From positions 87,300 through 151,299 of the forward strand of contig NZ_CAJZAR010000077.1 in the NCBI RefSeq assembly GCF_914484835.1: a stretch of 64,000 nucleotides of DNA, in the 5' to 3' direction. The translations under genes and the position numbers were made by a program. The stretch comes from Paraburkholderia tropica. Its GTDB lineage: Bacteria > Pseudomonadota > Gammaproteobacteria > Burkholderiales > Burkholderiaceae. Below the pieces are notes generated by a model. That model was given only the letters and a program-made list of their open reading frames with translations. It was not told the DNA's origin and ran no database searches. Within the stretch, counting starts at the first letter, position 1; every line of letters starts with the position of its first letter. Shown here one piece after another: positions 53,415 to 62,503 of this stretch.

Positions 53415-54980
53415 CTAGCGCGCGGCGAGCGGTGCCGGAGGCGGCGCCGCGCCATCGGGCGTCTGCGGCTTCACGTCGCCCCAGCCGCCGCCGAGCGCGC
53501 GGATCAGATTCACCGCCGCGACCGCCTGCGAGCCTTGCAGATGGCTCGCCTGCAATTGCGACACCAGCACCGTGCGCTCGCTGTCGATCACGTTCAGATA
53601 GCTGACCTCGCCCTCCTCGTACTGCGTGCGCGACAGATGCGCCGAGCGCTCCGAAGCGTTCACCGCCTCGTCCTGCTGGCGAATCTGATCGTCGAGCAGA
53701 CGCAGATCGGAAAGGTTGTCCTCGACTTCGCGGAACGCCACGAGCACCTGCTGGCGATACTGCGCCACGTCCTCGTCGTATTTGCCGCGCGCCTGGGCGA
53801 GATTGGCCTTGCGGCGGCCGCCGTCGAACAGCGGAATCGTGAGCGCCGTGCCCGCGAGCGGCCCGAGCAGAAACGCGCGGCTCGACCACATGAACAGATC
53901 GCCGAGCGAAGCGGACTCGTAACCGAACGCGCCCGTGATATCGAGCTTCGGAAAGAACGCCGACTTCGCGAGACCGACGCGCGCGTTCGCGGCCGCCATC
54001 GCACGCTCGGCGGCGGCGATGTCGGGACGGCGTTCGAGCAGCGTCGACGGCAAGCCCGGCGGCACACTCACGTTCACGCTTTGCAGCGGCGTTTCGGGGA
54101 ACGTGAACTCGGCGGGCGCCTTGCCGAGCAGAATCGCAAGGCTATGCTCAGACGCCGCGCGCTGACGCGCCACGCCCACCGCATCCGCACGCGCGCTCGC
54201 GAGTTCGTTGCGCGCCTGCGCCACGTCGAGTTCGCTGATATCGCCTTCCTTGAAGCGGCGTTCGACGAGCTTGAGCGCGTCGGCGCGCAGCGTCACGGTG
54301 CGGCGATAGAGATCGACGTCCGAGTCGAACTGGCGCAGCTGGAAGTAGTTCTGCGCGACATCGGCCTGCAACGCGAGCTGAACCGAGAGGAACAGTGCCT
54401 CGCTTTGCTGCGCGTCCGCGCGCGCCGCGTTCACGTTCGAGCTGACGCGGCCGAACAGATCGGCTTCGTAGCTCGCCGTGGCCTGTGCGCGCCAGAGCGT
54501 CTGCGTCGCGACCGGCGTGTTCTGCGGCAGGTACTGCGAAGCGGGCGAAGCGCGCTCGTAGGTCGGGCCGAAGCCCGCATCGAACGACGGGAACCACGAG
54601 GCCCGCGCCGCCTGCGTCAACGCACGCGCCTGCTGCACGCGCGCGGCCGCCGCCTTCAGGTCCTGATTCGCGGCCAGTGCCTGATCTTCGAGCTGATCGA
54701 GCGTCGGGTCGCCGAACACCTTCCACCACTCGCCGCGATGCGCATCGTCGGCGGGCTGGGCCGCTGTCCACGAACCCACATCGTGCGGATTCGCGGATTG
54801 CGTCTGCTGCGGCGCTTCCTTGTACGCGTTCGGCACGCCCGAGTCGGGCACCTTGTAGGTCGGCTCGACCGAGCAAGCCGCGAGCCAGGCGAACAGCGCC
54901 ACGCCCAGCGCGAGCCGCGTGCGGCGCCAGAACGCGCCCGTGTGTGCCGTGCGTTCCTGCGTGAATGAATAGTTAGTCAT
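53415..54980 (-). CDS. Outer membrane factor of RND efflux (OprC/OpcM type)
   Basis: A 521-residue lipoprotein of the NodT/OprM family, the outer-membrane tunnel of the tripartite pump. Lipobox AWLAAC gives Cys36. Two OEP repeats are seen, each with the family helix: WWKVFGDPTLDQLEDQALAA (about 85-104) and RRPDIAAAERAMAAANARVG (about 324-343). YEADLFGRVSSNVNAARAD and IPLFDGGRRKANLAQARGKY are the usual beta-barrel and helix joints. It begins 16 bases after the RND pump stop, so it is the last gene of llpE-adaptor-pump-OMF. ATG 54980 follows GGAAGGAT. Confidence 0.94.
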   Translation of the reverse strand: MTNYSFTQERTAHTGAFWRRTRLALGVALFAWLAACSVEPTYKVPDSGVPNAYKEAPQQTQSANPHDVGSWTAAQPADDAHRGEWWKVFGDPTLDQLEDQALAANQDLKAAAARVQQARALTQAARASWFPSFDAGFGPTYERASPASQYLPQNTPVATQTLWRAQATASYEADLFGRVSSNVNAARADAQQSEALFLSVQLALQADVAQNYFQLRQFDSDVDLYRRTVTLRADALKLVERRFKEGDISELDVAQARNELASARADAVGVARQRAASEHSLAILLGKAPAEFTFPETPLQSVNVSVPPGLPSTLLERRPDIAAAERAMAAANARVGLAKSAFFPKLDITGAFGYESASLGDLFMWSSRAFLLGPLAGTALTIPLFDGGRRKANLAQARGKYDEDVAQYRQQVLVAFREVEDNLSDLRLLDDQIRQQDEAVNASERSAHLSRTQYEEGEVSYLNVIDSERTVLVSQLQASHLQGSQAVAAVNLIRALGGGWGDVKPQTPDGAAPPPAPLAAR

Positions 54981-54995
54981 CTTTATTATCCTTCC

Positions 54996-57900
54996 TTACG
55001 CATCCACCGTAGGCTGCGGCGCGTGCGCATTGTCCTTCTGCGCGACGTGAATCTTGCCGCCCGCGAGCGTACGCAGCACCACGTAGAACACCGGCGTGAG
55101 CAGCAGACCGAACGCGGTCACGCCCAGCATGCCGAAGAACACCGCAATCCCCATCGCATGACGCATTTCCGAACCCGCGCCCGACGAGAGCACGAGCGGC
55201 ACCACACCCATGATGAACGCGATCGACGTCATCAGGATCGGGCGCAGACGCAGACGGCTCGCCTCGATGGCCGCCGACAGCGGCGTGTGTCCGTCATGCT
55301 CCAGTTCGCGCGCGAATTCCACGATCAGAATCGCGTTCTTCGACGCCAGCCCCACCAGCACCATCAAGCCGATCTGCGTGAAGATGTTGTTATCGCCCTG
55401 CGTGAGCCACACGCCGGTCAACGCGCAGAGCACGCTCATCGGCACGATCAGGATCACCGCGAGCGGCAGCGTCAGGCTCTCGTAGAGCGCGGCCAGCACG
55501 AGGAACACGAGCAGCACGCTGATCGGGAACACCCAGATGCCCGCATTGCCGGCCAGCACCTGCTGATACGTGAGGTCGGTCCATTCGAACTTCACGCCGC
55601 GCGGCAGCACTTCGGCCGCGATGCGTTCGGCTGCTGCCTGAGCCTGCCCCGACGAATAACCGGGCGCGGGTCCGCCGTTGATGTCGGCAGCGGTGTAGCC
55701 GTTGTAGCGCACCACCATTTCGGGGCCGTAAGTGGGCGACACCGTGACCAGCGACGAGAGCGGCACCATATCGCCCGCGGCGTTGCGCGTCTTCAGTTGC
55801 AGGATGTCGTCGGCCTTCTGGCGGAACGGCGCATCGGCCTGCACACGCACCTGATACACGCGTCCGAAGCGGTTGAAGTCGTTCACATAGAGCGAGCCGA
55901 GATAGATCTGCATCGTGTCGAACACGTCCGTCACCGGCACGCCAAGTTGCTTCGCCTTCGTGCGGTCCAGATCGACGTTCAGTTGCGGCACGTTGATCTG
56001 ATAGTTCGTGAAGGTCGGGCCGAGTTCGGGCGTTTGCGCCGCACGCTTCACGAAGTCCTGGGTCGCACGGTTGAGCGCTTCATAACCGAGCGCGCCGTGA
56101 TCTTCCAGCTGCATCTTGAAGCCGCCGAGCGTGCCGAGACCGAGCACCGGCGGCGGCGGAAACACCGCGATAAACGAGTCCTTGATGGCCGCGTACTGCT
56201 GATTCAGCGCGCCCGCGATCGCACCCGCCGCGAGGGCCTTGCCCTTGCGTTCCTTGAACGGCTTGAGCGTGACGAACACGATGCCCGCGCTCGAACTATT
56301 CGTGAAGCCATTCACCGAAAGACCCGGGAACGCCACCGCGCTTTCCACGCCCGGCTGCTTGAGCGCGATTGCGCTCATATCGCGGATCACGCTTTCCGTG
56401 CGGTCGAGCGAAGCGCCGTTCGGCAGTTGCGCGAACGCGATCAGATACTCCTTGTCCTGCGCGGGCACGAAGCCGCCCGGCACGATGCGGCCCATCAGCA
56501 CGGTCGCGCCGAGCAGCACCACATAGACCACGAGCATCGCACCCTTGCGGCGCAGCACGCCGTTCACGCCACGGCCATAGCTTTCCGAACCGCGATGGAA
56601 CACCCGGTTAAAGCGCGTGAAGAAGCCGCCGAGCACGCGGTTCATGCCACGCGTAAGCCAGTCTTCCTTCGCATCGTGGCCGCGCAGCAGCAGCGCCGAC
56701 AACGCGGGCGACAGCGTGAGCGAGTTGAACGCCGAGATCACCGTCGAGATGGCGATGGTCATCGCGAACTGCTTGTAGAACTGGCCCGTGAGACCGCTCA
56801 TGAACGCGAGCGGCACGAACACGGCAACCAGCGTGAGCGCGATGGCGATAATCGGCCCGCTCACTTCCTGCATCGCCTTGTACGTGGCATCGCGCGCGGA
56901 TAACCCGCTTGCGATATTGCGCTCGACGTTCTCCACGACCACGATCGCATCGTCCACGACGATACCGATCGCCAGCACCATGCCGAACAGCGAGAGCGCG
57001 TTGATCGAGAAGCCGAACGCCAGCAGCAGCGAGAACGTCCCCACGATCGACACCGGCACGGCGATCAGCGGAATGATCGACGCGCGCCACGTCTGCAGGA
57101 ACACGATCACCACGATCACGACCAGCGCGATGGCTTCGAGCAGCGTGTGAATCACAGCTTCGATACTCGAACGCACGAACTGCGTCGGGTCATAGACGAT
57201 CTTGTAGTCCACGCCCGCGGGCATGTCCTGCTTGAGGTCCTTCATCGCCGCGCGCACCTGCTCCGAAATCGCGAGCGAATTCGCACCCGGCGCCTGGTTG
57301 ATTGCGAGCGCCACGGCGGGCTTGTTGTCGAGCAGCGAACGCAGGCCGTATTCGGACGCCGCGAGTTCGATACGCGCGATGTCGCGCAGATACGTCACGC
57401 CGCCATCGGGATTGGTCTTGACGATGATGTCGCCGAATTCGCTTTCCGTGCGCAGACGCCCGCGCGCGTTCACGTTCAGCTGCAAGGGCGTGCCGGGCAC
57501 GCTCGGCGACGCGCCGATCACACCGGCCGCCACCTGCACGTTCTGCTCGCGGATCGCGCTGACCACGTCCTGCGCCGTGAGATTGCGCTGCGCCACCTTC
57601 TGCGGATCGAGCCAGACGCGCATGGCGTAATCGCCCGCGCCCCAGAGCTGCACCTCGCCCACGCCCTGGATGTTCGAGAGACGGTCCTTGACGTTGAGCA
57701 GCGCGTAGTTGCGCAGGTACGTCATGTCGTACTGATTGTTCGGCGAGATCAGGTGCACCACCATCGTGAGCGTAGGCGAGCTCTTGATGGTCGTGATGCC
57801 GAGGCGCTGCACGTCTTCCGGCAGGCGCGGCAAGGCCTGGTTCACGCGGTTCTGCACGAGCTGCGTGGCCTTGTCCGGGTCGGTGCCGAGACGGAACGTG

Positions 57901-58181
57901 ACCGTGAGCGTGAGATTGCCGTCGCTATTCGCCTGCGACTGCATGTACAGCATGTTCTCGACGCCGTTGATCTGCTCCTCGAGCGGCGCGGCCACGGCTT
58001 CGGCGATCACTTTCGGATTCGCGCCCGGATACTGCGCGTGCACGACGACCGAAGGCGGCACGACCTCGGGATATTCGGAGATCGGCAACTGGAACAGGGC
58101 GATCACCCCGGCCAGCAGGATCAGCACGGACAGCACGCCCGCGAAGATCGGCCGGTCGATGAAGAATTTCGATATGTTCAT
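54996..58181 (-). CDS. RND multidrug efflux pump (HAE1 family; MexF/CeoB/BpeF-like)
   Basis: A 1061-residue, 12-helix proton-driven pump of the inner membrane. It starts MNISKFFIDRPIFAGVLSVL and has FQLPISEYPEVVPPSVVVHA, close to MexF. The proton-relay Asp pair sits in GIVVDDAIVVVENVERN (helix 4), and GIWVFPISVLLVFLVLAALYES is the helix 7-8 region. Homologues export chloramphenicol, trimethoprim and fluoroquinolones. The neighbouring hydrolase and divergent LysR gene match the ceoR-llpE-ceoAB-opcM and bpeT-llpE-bpeEF-oprC loci of Burkholderia, so substrates are likely similar; this is family-based inference. Confidence 0.95.
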   Translation of the reverse strand: MNISKFFIDRPIFAGVLSVLILLAGVIALFQLPISEYPEVVPPSVVVHAQYPGANPKVIAEAVAAPLEEQINGVENMLYMQSQANSDGNLTLTVTFRLGTDPDKATQLVQNRVNQALPRLPEDVQRLGITTIKSSPTLTMVVHLISPNNQYDMTYLRNYALLNVKDRLSNIQGVGEVQLWGAGDYAMRVWLDPQKVAQRNLTAQDVVSAIREQNVQVAAGVIGASPSVPGTPLQLNVNARGRLRTESEFGDIIVKTNPDGGVTYLRDIARIELAASEYGLRSLLDNKPAVALAINQAPGANSLAISEQVRAAMKDLKQDMPAGVDYKIVYDPTQFVRSSIEAVIHTLLEAIALVVIVVIVFLQTWRASIIPLIAVPVSIVGTFSLLLAFGFSINALSLFGMVLAIGIVVDDAIVVVENVERNIASGLSARDATYKAMQEVSGPIIAIALTLVAVFVPLAFMSGLTGQFYKQFAMTIAISTVISAFNSLTLSPALSALLLRGHDAKEDWLTRGMNRVLGGFFTRFNRVFHRGSESYGRGVNGVLRRKGAMLVVYVVLLGATVLMGRIVPGGFVPAQDKEYLIAFAQLPNGASLDRTESVIRDMSAIALKQPGVESAVAFPGLSVNGFTNSSSAGIVFVTLKPFKERKGKALAAGAIAGALNQQYAAIKDSFIAVFPPPPVLGLGTLGGFKMQLEDHGALGYEALNRATQDFVKRAAQTPELGPTFTNYQINVPQLNVDLDRTKAKQLGVPVTDVFDTMQIYLGSLYVNDFNRFGRVYQVRVQADAPFRQKADDILQLKTRNAAGDMVPLSSLVTVSPTYGPEMVVRYNGYTAADINGGPAPGYSSGQAQAAAERIAAEVLPRGVKFEWTDLTYQQVLAGNAGIWVFPISVLLVFLVLAALYESLTLPLAVILIVPMSVLCALTGVWLTQGDNNIFTQIGLMVLVGLASKNAILIVEFARELEHDGHTPLSAAIEASRLRLRPILMTSIAFIMGVVPLVLSSGAGSEMRHAMGIAVFFGMLGVTAFGLLLTPVFYVVLRTLAGGKIHVAQKDNAHAPQPTVDA

Positions 58182-58266
58182 GGGTCGCTCTTAACTCATT
58201 CGTATAACTAACTGACTGCGAGGCTGACACACACGGCGACGCGCGCCGTGTGCCAAACGCTACGCG

Positions 58267-59493
58267 TCAGGAAGCCTTCGCGTCCTTGCTGTCTTTCGCG
58301 GCGGGCTGCGTGGCGACGGCCGCCGCGTCGGCGTCGGGGTCGCCGTTCATCGGCACCATGTGCGAGCGCACGGCTTCGCCCGGACGCACGCGCTGCGTGC
58401 CGTTCACCACGACATGCTCGCCCGCCTTCAGGCCGTCGACGATCACGCGCAGATTGCCCTGCTGACCGGCGATCTGCACCGCGCGATACGCGACCTTGCC
58501 CGCGCCGTCGACCACGTAGACGTACTTCTTGTCCTGATCGGTGCCGATGGCCGCTTCGTCCACGAGCAGCGCCGGATGCGGCGCGGAGCCGCTCACCTTG
58601 ATGCGCGCGTAGAGGCCCGGCACGAGCGCGCCGTCGGCGTTGTCGAAGCGCGCACGCACGCGGATCGTGCCCGACGAGGTATCGAGCCGGTTATCGACGG
58701 ACTCGATCGTGCCCGAGCGCGAGTAGCCGGTTTCGTTCGCAAGACCCAGTTCGACCGGCACCTTCGAGCCATCCTTCATGCGGCTGATGTAGTCGAGATA
58801 GGTTTGTTCGTCGGCGTCGAATTCCGCGTAGATCGGCGAGACGGAGACCAGCGTCGTGAGCGGCGCGGCGCTCGCGCCTGCGCTCACCACGTTGCCCACC
58901 GTGATCTCCGCGCGCGACACGCGGCCCGCGACCGGCGCGACGATGCGCGTATAGCCGAGATTGATCTGCGCGGCTTCGAGCCCGGCCTGCGCGGCCTTCA
59001 GGTTCGCACTGGCTTCGCGCGCGGCGTTCTGCTTCTCGTCGTAATCGCGCTTGGCGATGGCGTTATCGCCGATCAGGCGTTGCGCGCGCTCCCAGTCGCT
59101 CTGCGCGTAGCCCGTGCGGGCCTGCGCGGCGGCGAGTTGCGCGGCGGCCTGATCGACGGCGGCCTGATACGGGCGCGGATCGATCTCGAACAGCGTGTCG
59201 CCCTTCTTCACGAGCGCGCCGTCACGGAAGTTCACCGAAACGATCGTGCCCGTCACCTGCGGGCGGATATCGACCTTCTCGACCGCGGCCATGCGGCCGG
59301 AGTAACTTTGCCAGTCGGTGATCGTGCGTTGCGCGACAGCGGCGACATCGACTTCCGGCGCGGGCGGCGCTTCGGCGGCGACGGCCGGATGCGCGTCGAA
59401 GCGCATCGCGCCGAGCGTGCCGAGCCCCGCGACGACGAGCACGGCCACGACCGCTAGCGCGATGCGTGTGGGGGATTGCGAGAAGAGTGACAT
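58267..59493 (-). CDS. RND efflux periplasmic adaptor (CeoA/BpeE/MexE-like)
   Basis: A 408-residue membrane fusion protein. The N-terminal segment LALAVVAVLVVAG-type helix (about 11-28) lacks a lipobox Cys, so anchoring is by an uncleaved helix or Sec export. Hallmarks are VDIRPQVTGTIVSVNFRDGALVKKGD (lipoyl half, split over residues about 73-98), a long helical hairpin with QAAAQLAAAQARTGYAQSD, and INLGYTRIVAPVAGRVSRAE (second half). It joins the pump and outer-membrane tunnel. ATG 59493 follows GGAG. It lies 33 bases after llpE and 85 before the pump. Confidence 0.94.
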   Translation of the reverse strand: MSLFSQSPTRIALAVVAVLVVAGLGTLGAMRFDAHPAVAAEAPPAPEVDVAAVAQRTITDWQSYSGRMAAVEKVDIRPQVTGTIVSVNFRDGALVKKGDTLFEIDPRPYQAAVDQAAAQLAAAQARTGYAQSDWERAQRLIGDNAIAKRDYDEKQNAAREASANLKAAQAGLEAAQINLGYTRIVAPVAGRVSRAEITVGNVVSAGASAAPLTTLVSVSPIYAEFDADEQTYLDYISRMKDGSKVPVELGLANETGYSRSGTIESVDNRLDTSSGTIRVRARFDNADGALVPGLYARIKVSGSAPHPALLVDEAAIGTDQDKKYVYVVDGAGKVAYRAVQIAGQQGNLRVIVDGLKAGEHVVVNGTQRVRPGEAVRSHMVPMNGDPDADAAAVATQPAAKDSKDAKAS

Positions 59494-59526
59494 TTGGCGG
59501 GCTCCAGGTTGCTGAGTGGTTGTTGT

Positions 59527-60513
59527 TTATGGATTGCGCGGCGAACGCGGCGAGTCGCGATTGACATCGCGATTGGCGTCCGCCTCGAAACAGCATTTGA
59601 AAAAGCGCACGGCTTCCGCGAGCGCTTCCTCGTGCGCGCCGATCTGCGCGTGCGAGATGCTCGGATAACGCACCACATTCGTGCGCACGCCGGCTTCGAT
59701 CAGGCGGCTCGCGTACTTTTCCGCCTCGATATGCAGCACGTCGTTCTGCGCGGTGACGATCAGCGTGGGCGGCAAACCGCCGAGCCGCGACGATTCGAGC
59801 GGCGCCGCATACGGATGCATGCGCTGCGTGGCGTCGGGCAAATAGGCGCGATAGCACTGCGCGCATTCGCTCGCGGTGATGTCCGAGCCGAGGCGCTGCG
59901 CGTCGCCCAGACGCGTGAGGCTCGGGTCGAGCATCGGCGCGAACAAGGCCTGCGCCGCGAGCTTTACGTCGCCGCGATCGCGGCCGATAAAGGCGAGCAC
60001 GTTGGCGATCTGACCGCCCGCGTCGTGACCCGCGGCGATCACGCGTTTCGCGCTGCCGCCGAATGCGCGGGCGCGCGTGAGCACCCACAGCGCCGCGCGA
60101 TGCGCGTCTTCGGGCGCGGCCGGAAACGGGAATTCGGGCGCGAGCGAATAATCGACCGACACCACCAGCGCCGGTAAGCGTTCTGCGAAAAAGCGGCTTT
60201 GCACATCGGCGTCGTCGAGCGTGCCGCGCACGAATCCGCCGCCGTGGAAATACAGCAGCACGGGCAGATTGTTCGCGCCCTGCGGACGATAAAGACGCAG
60301 CACGATATCCTTCACGTGGCCTTCGATCGTCACTTCGCTCACGTCGATGGCGACGCGGCCGCGCGCCTTGCCGGCCGGGGCTGCGGGACGCGCCGGACGA
60401 GCGGGCTCGTTGGCGGCGTCGGGCACGTGGGGCGCATCGGCCGTGGCGTTAGCAGCGTTAGCAGGATGAGCGGCGGCTGAAATCCACGGCGTCGAACGTT
60501 TAAAGGCATCCAT
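59527..60513 (-). CDS. llpE: Alpha/beta-hydrolase of the efflux operon (LlpE-like), Asp at nucleophile position
   Basis: A 328-residue hormone-sensitive-lipase-type hydrolase. The oxyanion motif HGGGF is present (VLLYFHGGGFVRGTLDD), and VSVDYSLAPEFPFPAAPEDA is highly typical. At the nucleophile elbow, where the family has G-D/H-S-A-G-G, it reads VIAAGHDAGGQIAN: the serine is replaced by aspartate. Asp is the nucleophile in haloalkane dehalogenases and epoxide hydrolases, so an altered chemistry or loss of activity is possible. The acid/base partners are probably in QNDVLHIEAE and SISHAQIGAH. ATG 60513 is chosen; a TTG at 60528 is alternative. The place in the operon is the same as llpE in Burkholderia ceo/bpe loci. 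Confidence 0.85.
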   Translation of the reverse strand: MDAFKRSTPWISAAAHPANAANATADAPHVPDAANEPARPARPAAPAGKARGRVAIDVSEVTIEGHVKDIVLRLYRPQGANNLPVLLYFHGGGFVRGTLDDADVQSRFFAERLPALVVSVDYSLAPEFPFPAAPEDAHRAALWVLTRARAFGGSAKRVIAAGHDAGGQIANVLAFIGRDRGDVKLAAQALFAPMLDPSLTRLGDAQRLGSDITASECAQCYRAYLPDATQRMHPYAAPLESSRLGGLPPTLIVTAQNDVLHIEAEKYASRLIEAGVRTNVVRYPSISHAQIGAHEEALAEAVRFFKCCFEADANRDVNRDSPRSPRNP

Positions 60514-60552
60514 GTCGAAACGGCGCAATGCGCGAGAGTAGATTCGAATGGA

Positions 60553-60612
60553 GCGAATTGTGGGTTCGGCAGACTTCTAAATAAATGCCTATAATCCGGC
60601 AACACAATTCGG
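60553..60612. promoter_or_regulatory. Promoter region between llpE and LysR gene with long inverted repeat
   Basis: GCGAATTGTG (60553-60562) and CACAATTCGG (60603-60612) pair at 9 of 10 positions, 40 bases apart. Between them lies a perfect TATAAT (60590-60595) on the plus strand, which could be the -10 of the LysR gene; there is no good -35, so activation is likely. The repeat half-sites may bind the LysR protein. Confidence 0.5.
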
Positions 60613-60701
60613 CGCACCTGAACAATCTGTCTCCTCTTTACGCGCGCGTGTCGCTTTCAAGCACCGCGCGGCGTGCGTCCGATGACTTTCGGAGAATGGC
60701 A

Positions 60702-61706
60702 ATGGACCGCCTTCAGGCCATGCAGGTGTTCACCCGCGTCGTCGATACCAACAGCTTCACGCGCGCAGCCGAAACGCTCGACATGCCGCGCGCCTCGGTC
60801 ACGACGATCATTCAGAATCTCGAAGCGTTTCTCGGCGTGCGCCTCATGCATCGCACCACGCGCCGTCTTTCGCTCACGCCCGACGGCGCCGCGTATTACG
60901 AGCGCTGCGTGCGCATCCTCGCCGATGTCGAGGAAACCGAACAGACGTTCCAGGATCGCAACCGCAAGCCGCACGGCAAATTGCGCATCGACATGCCCGG
61001 CTCGATCGGGCGGCTAATCGTGATTCCGTCGCTGTGCGAATTCCACACGCGCTATCCCGACATCGATCTGCAACTGGGCTTGAGCGATCGTCCCGTCGAT
61101 CTCTTGCAGGAAGGCGTGGATTGCGTGGTGCGCGTGGGCGCGTTGCAGGATTCCTCGCTGGTCGCGCGGCGTATCGGCCTGTTCGAAGGCGTGTCGTGCG
61201 CGGCGCCCTCGTACCTCGAAAGCCACGGCATGCCGCAAACGCTCGAAGATTTGCAGGAGCATCGCGCCGTGAATTATTTTTCGAGCCGCACGGGGCGCGT
61301 GATCGACTGGGCGTTCCTCGTCGACAACAAGGAAGTCGAGGTCAAGCTCAAGAGCATGGTCTCGGTGAACGACGCCGATGCTTACGTGACGTGCGGCGTG
61401 GAAGGCTTCGGGCTGATTCAGGCGCCGCGCTACATGGTGCTGCCGCTGCTGAAATCGGGCCAGCTTGTCGAAGTGCTGCCCGATATCAAGCCGCTGCCGA
61501 TGCCGATTTCGGCGGTGTATCCGCACAGCCGCCATCTGTCGCCGAAGGTGCGCGTGTTCGTCGACTGGATCGCCGAAGTGTTCGACCGCTGCCCGCTGCT
61601 GAGCGGCCGCGCTTCGCTCGACAAGGCCTGCACGCTGCGCACGCTCGAAGAACGCGAATCGGCGCCGAGTCTTGAAACGCCGGTCATTTCGGAATGGGCG
61701 GCATAA
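60702..61706 (+). CDS. LysR-family regulator of the efflux operon (CeoR/BpeT-like)
   Basis: A 334-residue LysR-type regulator with an N-terminal helix-turn-helix (RLQAMQVFTRVVDTNSFTRA, AETLDMPRASVTTIIQNLE; residues about 3-45) and a periplasmic-binding-like effector domain from about residue 90. It is transcribed away from the llpE-pump operon, exactly as CeoR and BpeT are in Burkholderia, where such proteins activate the pump in response to salicylate-like or other inducers. I use ATG 60702 because GGAG lies seven bases before it; an ATG at 60696 is too close. A strong terminator follows. Confidence 0.92.
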   Translation: MDRLQAMQVFTRVVDTNSFTRAAETLDMPRASVTTIIQNLEAFLGVRLMHRTTRRLSLTPDGAAYYERCVRILADVEETEQTFQDRNRKPHGKLRIDMPGSIGRLIVIPSLCEFHTRYPDIDLQLGLSDRPVDLLQEGVDCVVRVGALQDSSLVARRIGLFEGVSCAAPSYLESHGMPQTLEDLQEHRAVNYFSSRTGRVIDWAFLVDNKEVEVKLKSMVSVNDADAYVTCGVEGFGLIQAPRYMVLPLLKSGQLVEVLPDIKPLPMPISAVYPHSRHLSPKVRVFVDWIAEVFDRCPLLSGRASLDKACTLRTLEERESAPSLETPVISEWAA

Positions 61707-61773
61707 GCGGCTGCATGATTTTTCGCTGATTTTCACGCGCGATATCGCGCGGGATTGCACAGATTCGCGCCCA

Positions 61774-61810
61774 GACGGGCGGGCCCCAAAGGCCCGCCCG
61801 TCTTGCTTTT
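61774..61810 (+). terminator. Terminator of the LysR gene
   Basis: Perfect 12-bp arms (61774-61785, 61791-61802) with a CCAAA loop and then TTGCTTTT. It starts 67 bases after the LysR stop codon. Confidence 0.88.
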
Positions 61811-61976
61811 GAGCGTTCGGACGACGCGCGCGCCCGAGCGATTGTTCCGAATTTTCGACAATTGCTTTCGCCTTCAGGTGGTTTATCGGCAACGCGCGGA
61901 CACCTACATTTGCACCTGTCGCCGCACCGGTTGTTGTTTTCATCGATTTGCGGCGCCCTTAAAACAGGAGCAGATC

Positions 61977-62252
61977 ATGAAACGCACTCTCGCAACCGCC
62001 CTCGGCGCCACCCTCGTTATTTCGCTTGCCGCCAGCGCATCGGTGTTCGCGCAATCGGTGAACAACGGTCCCAAGACGCGTGAAGAAGTGAAGGCGGAAA
62101 TCGTCGCCGCGTATCGCGACGGTTCGCTGCCCGCGCTGAACAAGACGAGCTATCCGAATCAGAGCCTCGTCGGCCGCACGCAGGCGCAACGTCTCGCGAT
62201 TCAGGAAAGCCGCGCGAACGACGCGCAGCGCGTGGCGCGCGCGGGCGATTAA
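61977..62252 (+). CDS. DUF4148 family small secreted protein
   Basis: A 91-residue exported protein: signal MKRTLATALGATLVISLAAS with cleavage likely after VFA (residue 25). The mature part KTREEVKAEIVAAYRDGSLPALN and RTQAQRLAIQESRAN is the DUF4148 pattern, abundant in Burkholderiaceae, often in many paralogues. AGGAG lies six bases before ATG 61977. It is probably periplasmic; function unknown. A possible 24-residue frame begins 55 bases after the stop. Confidence 0.88.
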   Translation: MKRTLATALGATLVISLAASASVFAQSVNNGPKTREEVKAEIVAAYRDGSLPALNKTSYPNQSLVGRTQAQRLAIQESRANDAQRVARAGD

Positions 62253-62307
62253 CGCTCGACTCGCCGCATCGAATAGCGAACTTCATCATTCTTCAGGATA
62301 CCTGATC

Positions 62308-62382
62308 ATGAACACGACTACGCCTTCCGAACTCGACACCTGGAACAACACCACGCCGGTGTGGACGCCGTTCCGTCATTGA
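62308..62382 (+). CDS. Possible 24-residue peptide
   Basis: A short frame MNTTTPSELDTWNNTTPVWT followed by PFRH and stop. AGGAT lies about 10 bases upstream of ATG 62308, a weak ribosome site. It has two Trp in repeated WxxTTP/WTP-like settings and no basic or hydrophobic stretch. It follows the DUF4148 gene by 55 bases and precedes the terminator of the convergent adhesin gene. It might be a small co-transcribed peptide or chance. Confidence 0.3.
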   Translation: MNTTTPSELDTWNNTTPVWTPFRH

Positions 62383-62391
62383 AATAGCGGT

Positions 62392-62426
62392 AAAAAAAAG
62401 CCCAGCGGTCGGGTAGCCCGCTGGGC
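62392..62426 (-). terminator. Terminator of the adhesin gene
   Basis: GCCCAGCGG (62400-62408) pairs with CCGCTGGGC (62418-62426); on the minus strand eight U follow (A-run 62392-62399). It starts about 78 bases after the adhesin stop codon. Confidence 0.88.
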
Positions 62427-62503
62427 GCAAAGGCACGGCCTGGCGGTGCGCCGTGCCGACTCCATGCTCGAATGCCGGTGATCAGGACCGTGTCACGATC
62501 CGA

